Assembly (NCBI GenBank): GCA_018970255.1 | Contig: JAGWWS010000003.1 | Span: forward strand, 1-64,000 | Source of the DNA: Verrucomicrobiota bacterium | GTDB taxonomy: Bacteria > Verrucomicrobiota > Verrucomicrobiia > Chthoniobacterales > Terrimicrobiaceae | Length of the DNA stretch: 64,000 bases | Direction of reading: 5' to 3' | Shown: piece after piece, positions 58,293-64,000 of the stretch | Position numbering within the stretch: position 1 is the stretch's first letter | Layout: every line of letters begins with the position of its first letter | Program-made: the position numbers and the translations under genes | Notes under the pieces: model-generated | The model's database searches: none | Told to the model about the DNA's origin: nothing | What the model saw: only the letters and a program-made list of their open reading frames with translations

Positions 58293-60407
58293 ATGCCATC
58301 CTCAAAGTCCGCGGTCCGCACCGTTGGCGGGCACAAGGTCAGCTGCGGACACCTTTTCCCGTTCGGCGTGAGCCATGTCCCGGCGGGTGTGAATTTTTCG
58401 ATCTTCAGCGCCCACGCCACCGGTTGCACGCTTGTCCTCTTCCAGCCCGACAAGGAAAAACCCGTCGCCGAAATCCCGTTCCCCGACGACTTCCGCCTCG
58501 GGCATGTCTGGGCGATGGTCGTCCACGATATCGATTACAACGACCTCGAATACGGCTTCCGCATGCACGGCCCGTGGAGCCCGAAGGAGGGGCACTATTT
58601 CGACGACTCGAAAATCCTGCTCGACCCCCACGCACGCGAAATCGTCGGGCGCGAGGATTGGATGCAGCCGCCGCCCGCATCCCGCAAGCCGGTCTTCCGC
58701 TCGCGCGTCCCCGGCGGCAAGGGCGTGATGGAGCCGAACACCGTCCGCCGCCTGGCGAACAGCGAGCTCGTCATTTACGAGATGCACCTCCGCGGCTTCA
58801 CGCGCCACCCCAGCTCGGGCGTCAAAAACCCCGGCACCTACGCGGGCCTCGCGGAAAAAATCCAGAGCCTCGCCGACCTCGGCGTGAATTGCGTGGAACT
58901 CATGCCGGTCTTCGAATTCGACGAAACCGAAAACCTCCGGACGAACCCAACGGACGGCGAGACGCTTTGCAACTACTGGGGCTACAGCACGGTCGGGTTC
59001 TTCGCGCCGAAAGCCAGCTACGCCGCCGGCGCCGCGCAAAAACTCCAGGTGGAGGAGATGAAACAGATGGTCCGCTCGCTCCACGGCGCGGGCATCGAGG
59101 TCATGCTCGATGTCGTTTTCAACCACACCGCCGAGGGCGGCGCCGAGGGCCCCGTCTTCTCGTTCCGCGGCATCGACAACAAAACCTGGTATATCCTCGA
59201 TGGCGCCGGGAATTTCGCGAATTACTCGGGCTGCGGGAACACGATGAATTGCAACTACCCGGCCGTCCGCGAGTTCGTCATCAGCTGCCTCCGCTACTGG
59301 GCCTCGGAATACCACATCGACGGCTTCCGCTTCGACCTCGCCTCCATCCTCGGCCGCGACACGCAGGGCGCCCCGCTCGCAAACCCGCCGCTCCTCGAGT
59401 TCCTCGCCCACGACCCCGCCCTCGCCGATTGCAAGCTCGTCGCCGAGGCATGGGATGCCGGAGGCCTCTACCAGGTCGGGAATTTCCCGAACTACGGCCG
59501 CTGGATGGAATGGAACGGGAAATACCGCGACTGCATGCGCCGGTTCCTCAAGGGCGACCAGGGCATGGTCGGCGAAGTCGTCCAGCGCATCCTCGGCTCG
59601 CCCGACCTCTACGCCGCCGCGGGCCGCAAGCCGACAGCCTCCGTCAATTTCATCACCTGCCACGACGGCTTCACCCTCCGCGACCTCTTTTCCTACAACG
59701 GCAAGCACAACCTCGAAAACGGCGAGTCGAACCGCGACGGCTCGGACGACAACCAAAGCTGGAATTGCGGCGCCGAGGGCGAGACCGAGGACCCCGCCAT
59801 CCGCGCCCTCCGCGTGCGCCAATGCAAAAACGCCATGACCCTCCTCATGGTCAGCCAGGGCGTCCCGATGCTGAACATGGGCGACGAATTCGGCCGCACC
59901 CAGCGCGGGAACAACAACGCCTATTGCCACGATGCCGACTGGAATTGGCTCAATTGGGACACCGACGCCGAGGGGCGGGAAATCCACCGCTACACGAAAT
60001 CCATCATCGCCTTCCGGAAGGCGAACCCCGTCCTGCGCCAGCCCGAGTTCCTCAGCGAGCGCGACCAGGTCGGCAGCGGCTACCCTGACATCAGTTGGCA
60101 CGGCGTCCTGCCCTGGCACCCGGACTGGAGCGCGAGCAGCCGCTCCGTGGCATTCATGCTCTGCGGGCGCCACAGCAAATCCATCGGCGGCCTCCCCCAC
60201 TTCATCTATGTCGTCTGCAACATGTATTACCAGCCGCTGAACTTCGGCCTCCCCGTCCTGCCGAAGTCGATGAAATGGCACCGCTTTGCGGACACCAGCC
60301 TCCCCGCGCCGGCGGACATCTGCGACATCGGCGGGGAAACGCTCCTGCCGGTCCAGAAAAGCTACACCGCCGCGGAGTGGTCCATCGCCATCCTCATCGG
60401 CAAATAA
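58293..60407 (+). CDS. glgX: Glycogen debranching enzyme GlgX (GH13, isoamylase type)
   Basis: Hydrolyses alpha-1,6 branches of glycogen limit dextrins. The 704-residue protein has the N-terminal CBM48 (FPFGVSHVPAGVNFSIFSAHATG) and a GH13 barrel with region I DVVFNHTAEGG, region II GFRFDLASILGRD (nucleophile Asp), region III LVAEAWDAGG (acid/base Glu) and region IV FITCHDGFTLRDL. NYWGYSTVGFFAPKASYA is typical of GlgX. A GTG at 58263 is an alternative start ten codons upstream; I prefer the ATG. It pairs with the mutase gene upstream. No signal peptide, so it is cytoplasmic. Confidence 0.94.
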   Translation: MPSSKSAVRTVGGHKVSCGHLFPFGVSHVPAGVNFSIFSAHATGCTLVLFQPDKEKPVAEIPFPDDFRLGHVWAMVVHDIDYNDLEYGFRMHGPWSPKEGHYFDDSKILLDPHAREIVGREDWMQPPPASRKPVFRSRVPGGKGVMEPNTVRRLANSELVIYEMHLRGFTRHPSSGVKNPGTYAGLAEKIQSLADLGVNCVELMPVFEFDETENLRTNPTDGETLCNYWGYSTVGFFAPKASYAAGAAQKLQVEEMKQMVRSLHGAGIEVMLDVVFNHTAEGGAEGPVFSFRGIDNKTWYILDGAGNFANYSGCGNTMNCNYPAVREFVISCLRYWASEYHIDGFRFDLASILGRDTQGAPLANPPLLEFLAHDPALADCKLVAEAWDAGGLYQVGNFPNYGRWMEWNGKYRDCMRRFLKGDQGMVGEVVQRILGSPDLYAAAGRKPTASVNFITCHDGFTLRDLFSYNGKHNLENGESNRDGSDDNQSWNCGAEGETEDPAIRALRVRQCKNAMTLLMVSQGVPMLNMGDEFGRTQRGNNNAYCHDADWNWLNWDTDAEGREIHRYTKSIIAFRKANPVLRQPEFLSERDQVGSGYPDISWHGVLPWHPDWSASSRSVAFMLCGRHSKSIGGLPHFIYVVCNMYYQPLNFGLPVLPKSMKWHRFADTSLPAPADICDIGGETLLPVQKSYTAAEWSIAILIGK

Positions 60408-60414
60408 CAACCCC

Positions 60415-60837
60415 GTGTCCGGGAACGCGCTCTTCGCCATCCACTGCGCCGCCACCTTCGCCATGTCGGGCATCATTTGGTTCGTCCAAATCGTCCACTA
60501 CCCGCTCATGGCGGAATTCCCCCCGGCGCGCTTCGGCGAAATCGAGCGCCGGCACTGCGACCTCACCGGCTTCGTGGTCGCCCCGCTCATGCTCGCGGAA
60601 ATTTCCACCCTCGGCCTGCTCCTGCTCGGCGGCATGGGCGGTTTTTGGTTTTTGGCGTCCGCCGCCCTGCTCGCGCCGGTGTGGCTCTCCACCTTCCTGC
60701 TCCAAGTCCCCGCCCACCGCGCCCTGCTCCGCGGCTGGGACCCCGCGGCCCACTCCCGCCTCGTCGCCACGAACTGGATCCGCACCGCCTGCTGGACTTT
60801 GCGAAGCCTCGCACTGGGCGCGATTTTGGTGAAATAA
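60415..60837 (+). CDS. Small four-helix membrane protein of unknown function
   Basis: A 140-residue integral membrane protein with about four helices (ALFAIHCAATFAMSGIIWFVQ, VVAPLMLAEISTLGLLLLGG, WFLASAALLAPVWLSTFLL, WTLRSLALGAILV). Conserved-looking charged residues are HYPLMAEFPPARFGEIERRH in the first loop and VPAHRALLRGW before the last helix; this pattern resembles small DUF1772-like membrane proteins, but I do not assign a function. The start is a GTG at 60415, eight bases after the glgX stop, so it is probably co-transcribed. Confidence 0.65.
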   Translation: MSGNALFAIHCAATFAMSGIIWFVQIVHYPLMAEFPPARFGEIERRHCDLTGFVVAPLMLAEISTLGLLLLGGMGGFWFLASAALLAPVWLSTFLLQVPAHRALLRGWDPAAHSRLVATNWIRTACWTLRSLALGAILVK

Positions 60838-60902
60838 TCCCCTTGCCGCCCCCAACCTTCTGGGCTATCTATCCCGCCCCTTTAACCAAAAACCGACCTC
60901 CA

Positions 60903-61664
60903 ATGGCGAAAAAATCCAACAAGCCCGCCAAGCCGAAAGCCGCCAAAAAGCCCGTGGCGAAAAAATCCGCTGCCAAGAAACCGGCAGCCAAGGCGAAGCC
61001 TGCTCCCCCCAAGAAAAAACCCGCCCCCGCAAAGAAGCCCGTTTCCAAAAAACCGGTTGCCAAAAAGCCCGCACCCAAGAAACCCGAGCCCAAGAAGCCG
61101 GCCCCGAAAAAACCCGCCGCCAAGGCGCCCGCGAAGCCGGCTCCCAAGAAACTTCCGCCGATCATCATCAAGAAAAAACCCGGCAAACCCGTGAAGCTCA
61201 GCGGCTGGGTCCTCAAGCAGCGCCAGCGCCTCCTCCAACTCAAGGACACGCTCCTCGACTCCATGAACGGCGTCGGCCGCGACACCCTCCGCTCGCGCGC
61301 CGAGGGCAGCGAGGCCTCCGCGTTCGGCATGCACACCGGCGATGCCGGCAGCGACGCCTACGACCGCGACTTCGCCCTCAGCCTCCTCTCCCAGGAGCGC
61401 GACTCCCTATTTGAAATCGACGCCGCGCTGAAAAAAATCGACGAGGGCAACTACGGCCTCTGCGAGATGTCCGGGCGCCCGATCCCCCACGTCCGCCTCG
61501 AGGCGCTCCCGTTCGCCCGCTACACCATCGAGTGCCAGTCCGAACTCGAAAAAACCAACCGCCTCCACCGCGTCCGCACCCCCGTCACCTCGCTCTTCGG
61601 CCTGAATGACGAGGACGGCGAGGACGGCGAGGAAGAGTCATCGACCACCGAATCCAAGGAATAA
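60903..61664 (+). CDS. DksA/TraR-like protein with a long basic N-terminal tail
   Basis: A 253-residue protein in two parts. Residues 1-95 are a Lys/Ala/Pro-rich tail ([21 protein letters not shown]-type repeats) like histone H1. Residues 100-225 are a DksA-type domain: a coiled coil ([20 protein letters not shown] ... [20 protein letters not shown]) and a finger-like end ([21 protein letters not shown]). The zinc finger is degenerate: of four cysteines only Cys187 and Cys211 remain, the others being Ser190 and Thr208. DksA binds the RNA polymerase secondary channel; the tail could add DNA or RNA binding. An acidic C-terminus ends it. rpmG follows after four bases. Confidence 0.87.
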   Translation: MAKKSNKPAKPKAAKKPVAKKSAAKKPAAKAKPAPPKKKPAPAKKPVSKKPVAKKPAPKKPEPKKPAPKKPAAKAPAKPAPKKLPPIIIKKKPGKPVKLSGWVLKQRQRLLQLKDTLLDSMNGVGRDTLRSRAEGSEASAFGMHTGDAGSDAYDRDFALSLLSQERDSLFEIDAALKKIDEGNYGLCEMSGRPIPHVRLEALPFARYTIECQSELEKTNRLHRVRTPVTSLFGLNDEDGEDGEEESSTTESKE

Positions 61665-61668
61665 AACC

Positions 61669-61842
61669 ATGCCACAGGAAAACATCACCCTCGAGTGCAC
61701 CGAGGCCAAGGCCGAGGGCAAACCCGCCTCGCGCTACATCACCACCCGCAACAAAAAGAGCCCCCGCACCCCGAACCGGCTCGAGAAAAAGAAATTCAAC
61801 CCCCACCTCAACCGCCACACGCTCCACCGCGAAATCAAATAA
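61669..61842 (+). CDS. rpmG: 50S ribosomal protein L33
   Basis: A 57-residue ribosomal protein. The core [20 protein letters not shown] plus [18 protein letters not shown] matches L33. The zinc-binding cysteine pairs of the C+ form are absent (NPHLNRHT instead of CPxCxxHT), so this is a zinc-independent C- form; many bacteria carry both. I chose the ATG at 61669, four bases after the DksA-like gene. rpsR follows after six bases, so all three are probably in one transcript. Confidence 0.92.
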   Translation: MPQENITLECTEAKAEGKPASRYITTRNKKSPRTPNRLEKKKFNPHLNRHTLHREIK

Positions 61843-61848
61843 CACGCC

Positions 61849-62088
61849 ATGCAGCCCAAAACGCCCCAACGCCGTTCGAACTTCCGCCGCGCCAACCGCT
61901 CGATGCCCCGCCGCCGCGTGGACATCAACACCGAGGCCATCGACTACAAAAATCCCGACCTCCTCAAGCGCTTCGTCACCGAGAGCGGCAAGATCCTTCC
62001 CCGCCGCGTGACCGGAATGTCCGCACGCCTGCACCGGAAAATCACCCGCGAAATCAAGCGCGCGCGCGCCGCGCTCCTCATGCGCTGA
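61849..62088 (+). CDS. rpsR: 30S ribosomal protein S18
   Basis: A 79-residue ribosomal protein with the S18 core [20 protein letters not shown] and [20 protein letters not shown], followed by RARAALLMR. Length and C-terminus are normal. It lies six bases downstream of rpmG. In many bacteria rpsR neighbours rpsF, ssb and rplI; here it is instead grouped with rpmG and a DksA-like gene. Confidence 0.96.
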   Translation: MQPKTPQRRSNFRRANRSMPRRRVDINTEAIDYKNPDLLKRFVTESGKILPRRVTGMSARLHRKITREIKRARAALLMR

Positions 62089-62095
62089 TTTTTTC

Positions 62096-62117
62096 CGCGG
62101 CCGGAAAACCGGCCGCG
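62096..62117. other. Strong GC hairpin between rpsR and pal
   Basis: A perfect stem CGCGGCCGG/CCGGCCGCG with an AAAA loop starts eight bases after the rpsR stop. A T-run lies before it on the plus strand (62089-62094) and none after it, so it is not a standard intrinsic terminator in either direction. It may protect the 3' end of the rpsR message or attenuate read-through. Confidence 0.5.
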
Positions 62118-62153
62118 CTTGAATTCCGGGAAAATTCGTTCAACTTGCCCCGC

Positions 62154-62663
62154 ATGAAGAAATCCACGCTCGCCATCCTCCTCGCCGCCGCCACCCTCGC
62201 CCTCCCCGCCTGCAACAAGAAAAAGGGCGACCAGTTCGCAGGCGTCGACGGCGACTTCGTCACCAGCACCCCGCTCGGCGAACGCTTCGAAGGCGATTCG
62301 AATTTCTTCAGTGACAGCGTCGCCAAGGGCCAATTTTCCCCCGTTTATTTCGGATACGACAGCTACGCCGTCTCGCCCGCCGAGGCATCGAAAGTCCAGC
62401 AAGTCGTCACCGCCCTCAAGGACACACCCTCAAACCGCCTCATCGTCGCCGGGTTCACCGACGAGCGCGGCACCCAGGAATACAACCGCGGCCTCGGCGA
62501 GCGCCGCGCCCAAGCGGTCCGCCAAGCCCTCATCGACGCAGGCATTGCCGCCGACCGCATCCAAACCGTCAGCTTCGGCAGCGAAATGCCCGCCGACCCC
62601 GCCAGCAACGAACAAGCGTGGGCCCTCAACCGCCGCGCCGAATTCGGCATCGTCAAAAACTGA
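62154..62663 (+). CDS. pal: OmpA/Pal-family peptidoglycan-associated lipoprotein
   Basis: A 169-residue lipoprotein with lipobox LALPAC (Cys20). After a linker of about 40 residues comes an OmpA_C domain: SPVYFGYDSYAVSPAEASKV, LIVAGFTDERGTQEYN and GLGERRAQAVRQALIDAGI, which binds peptidoglycan and ties the outer membrane to the wall. The usual NxxLSxxRA motif reads GLGERRAQAV here. tolA and tolB are not in the window, so a Pal-like role is by family. I chose the ATG at 62154, which gives the signal peptide. Confidence 0.9.
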   Translation: MKKSTLAILLAAATLALPACNKKKGDQFAGVDGDFVTSTPLGERFEGDSNFFSDSVAKGQFSPVYFGYDSYAVSPAEASKVQQVVTALKDTPSNRLIVAGFTDERGTQEYNRGLGERRAQAVRQALIDAGIAADRIQTVSFGSEMPADPASNEQAWALNRRAEFGIVKN

Positions 62664-62838
62664 CCTTCAGCGGGTCCAGCGCTCCAAACTTGGCCCAACC
62701 TTCGGCAGCCCGCCGTAAAGGGGTTTGAAACCGCGGCTCCATCCCCCACCACAGACGGTTTGGGTCCCTCACCTCGCCCCCGCCGGCAATCCCGTGTCCC
62801 CATGCGCCCACCAGCCGAAAGAGACTCGTTGTTTGCGG

Positions 62839-63312
62839 TCAACCGAACTTCATCAATTTGACTTTATTTCCGGAAAGAACTGCTTCTCCGGATTTTTTCC
62901 ATCCGTGTTTTTCGAAAAATGCGGTGTCGTGCATGGTCCATAGCCAGAGAGGGCGCACGCCCAGTTTCCTCGCGTGTTCCATAGCGTGGTTCATCAAACG
63001 CGTGCCGATGCCCAGCCTACGAAACCCGGGTTCCACATAGAGCGAAGCCAGCCAAGGTCCGAGATGATCGAACCCAGCGAGATCTGTGGGGTCGAGCGAG
63101 ACAGTGCCAATTGGTTGACTGCCGGAAAGCGCAACAAATGTTGTGGGAATCGTCCGGCAACCGGAGTTTCGGCGCAGGCCCGTTTCGATTTCTTCCGCGG
63201 GGATGGCTTCCAAAGTTCCCCATTCGGAATGAATCCACGCGGCGAGCGTGGGGATGGCTTGCGGAAATTCCGCAAGTGACAGGATTTCAATTTGGGCGTG
63301 CCGCATCACCAT
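62839..63312 (-). CDS. GNAT-family N-acetyltransferase
   Basis: A 157-residue acetyltransferase. The acetyl-CoA-binding segment is LASLYVEPGFRRLGIGTRLM, followed by AMEHARKLGVRPLWLWTMHDTAFFEKHGWKK-type C-terminal strands. The N-terminal third (LSLAEFPQAIPTLAAWIHSEW) is like that of small-molecule or peptide acetyltransferases; the substrate is unknown. The start region overlaps the end of the bactofilin gene by 26 bases; ATGs at 63312 and 63306 are both possible. It converges with pal across a 175-base gap in which I see no gene. Confidence 0.85.
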   Translation of the reverse strand: MVMRHAQIEILSLAEFPQAIPTLAAWIHSEWGTLEAIPAEEIETGLRRNSGCRTIPTTFVALSGSQPIGTVSLDPTDLAGFDHLGPWLASLYVEPGFRRLGIGTRLMNHAMEHARKLGVRPLWLWTMHDTAFFEKHGWKKSGEAVLSGNKVKLMKFG

Positions 63313-64000
63313 CCGTGGCGGGCGCGTCGTTCGACTGGGAACTTGCTGCGGGTTCGCTGGAATCTTCCGTGACAGTTTCGGCGGCTTCTTGGGTTTCGGT
63401 TCCAGCTTCGATTTGAGGGGGTTCCTCGACAGGCGCGGGTTTGGCCGGGGGGCGGATCACGCAGGGACCGTGGAGGACGCCGCCTTTTTCCACCACGAGC
63501 GAGGTGGTTTCGATCCGGCCTTCCAGGCGGCCGTTTTTTAGGACGCGGACGATGCCACTGCAGCGGACATCCGCGTTGAGTTCCCCTTCGACCGTGATGG
63601 CGTCGCCTTCGACGGGTTGGCGGAATTCGGCGCGGGATTTTTTTTCCACGACCAGGTGGCCTGCGCTGATGCGGCCGGGGGAGGGCTTTTGAAGTGCGAG
63701 GCGCGCCTCACCTTCGCAACGCATGTGCCCGTGAAAAGTTCCTTCGACGCGGGCGGAGCCGCAGACGATCCAATTCGAGGAGAGGATTCCCTTGGGGCCG
63801 ATTTTCAGATGGCCGCGGGTGTCCACCGCGCGGGAGGCGCTGGCGTTGATCGAGACTTCGATGAGTTCGATGGGGGCGTAGCAGCCGGGGCAGATGGTGC
63901 TTTGGGCCTTCTGCGAAACCATGTGCGTGCGGCCGCACTTGAGGCAATGGACCGGGCGGGTGGCTTCCTGTTTTTTCCCGATGAAATTCGGGAGTTCGCT
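63287..64000 (-). CDS. Bactofilin with N-terminal zinc ribbon (5' end cut by window edge)
   Basis: The frame is open from the window edge, so the N-terminus is missing; 237 residues are visible. Counting from the edge, Cys19/Cys22 (HCLKCGRTH) and Cys37/Cys40 (ICPGCYAP) form a zinc ribbon. A bactofilin domain follows: a right-handed beta-helix with short repeats such as GPKGILSSNWIVCGSARVEG, ITVEGELNADVRCSGIVRVL and LEGRIETTSLVVEKGG. Bactofilins polymerise into cytoskeletal filaments that guide wall growth or stalks. A 55-residue acidic, Pro/Glu-rich tail ends it. An internal ATG at 63922 would cut the first Cys pair, so I regard the longer frame as real. Confidence 0.82.
   Translation of the reverse strand, partial: SELPNFIGKKQEATRPVHCLKCGRTHMVSQKAQSTICPGCYAPIELIEVSINASASRAVDTRGHLKIGPKGILSSNWIVCGSARVEGTFHGHMRCEGEARLALQKPSPGRISAGHLVVEKKSRAEFRQPVEGDAITVEGELNADVRCSGIVRVLKNGRLEGRIETTSLVVEKGGVLHGPCVIRPPAKPAPVEEPPQIEAGTETQEAAETVTEDSSEPAASSQSNDAPATDGDAARPN

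Noticed and set aside
56073-60476. Open frames of about 720 codons opposite the phosphosugar mutase and glgX
   Set aside because: Antisense shadows of two well-recognised enzymes with no motif of their own.
62089-62117. Intrinsic terminator after rpsR
   Set aside because: The hairpin is strong, but the T-run precedes rather than follows it on the plus strand, and there is none on the minus strand side either; recorded only as a hairpin.

Overview
The window reads as a GC-rich chromosome segment from a diderm bacterium, most likely a member of the Verrucomicrobiota. The indications are an LptD-type outer-membrane assembly protein, outer-membrane lipoproteins and a polysaccharide export locus; a PEP-CTERM sorting signal with a CAAX-protease-like protein of the kind that travels with exosortase systems; a long three-domain IspG (583 residues), a form I associate with Chlamydiae, Verrucomicrobia and plants; a Lys/Ala-rich histone-H1-like mini-protein; and a DksA-like protein with a similar basic tail. 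The phylum is an inference from gene content. I see no rRNA, tRNA or CRISPR array.

Layout. 1-2345: PhnDCE-type ABC importer (phnE cut by the window edge) behind a Fur-box-like dyad. 2478-3916: gcvT-gcvH of the glycine cleavage system. 4053-10563: one very large secreted subtilase/alpha-amylase fusion gene, split by a 1.1-kb IS630-family element whose removal restores the frame exactly. 10610-15507: purB, an RRM RNA-binding protein, miaA-hflX and an RlpA-like lipoprotein. 15514-20145 (minus): exopolysaccharide locus (beta-barrel protein, Wzc-type tyrosine kinase, Wza-type export protein, NusG/RfaH-like factor), clearly richer in AT than its surroundings. 20298-22201: GYF-domain protein, sulfurtransferase and SufE. 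22208-25333: purC coupled to a lipoprotein beta-glucosidase, then a periplasmic protein of unknown function. 25394-26164: AT-rich LamG/PEP-CTERM protein. 26344-28365: yicC-gmk-coaC. 28366-29113: A/T-tract DNA with DnaA-box-like sites, the histone-like mini-gene, a strong terminator and several palindromic repeats. 29114-33086: small membrane protein, rsmE, rmlD, a PAS protein and a cobA-hemD fusion. 33172-37173: CdsZ-like zinc ribbon, WD40-like protein, nadE and a CPBP protease. 37283-44388: tkt, cysH, and dxr-rseP-ispG. 44434-47630: second copy of the 77-bp palindromic repeat, then an HlyD/ABC efflux system. 47672-56184 (minus): ugd, lptD, an ArnT-like glycosyltransferase, galE, rodA, an orphan OppF-type ATPase and rpmB. 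56289-62663: phosphosugar mutase, glgX, a small membrane protein, DksA-like protein, rpmG, rpsR and an OmpA/Pal lipoprotein. 62839-64000: an acetyltransferase and a zinc-ribbon bactofilin that runs off the end.

Themes. Most of the window is housekeeping: purines, NAD, CoA, haem, isoprenoids, sulfur, translation and envelope. Envelope and surface-polysaccharide functions recur (export locus, ugd, galE, rmlD, lptD, glycosyltransferase, rodA, bactofilin, lipoproteins), as does glucan metabolism (split amylase, GlgX, phosphosugar mutase, GH1). Neighbouring genes very often overlap by four bases of the NTGA type, so translational coupling is a general feature here. The most unusual items are the IS-disrupted protease-amylase, the 77-bp covarying dyad element, the basic-tailed nucleoid and transcription proteins, and the zinc-ribbon bactofilin.
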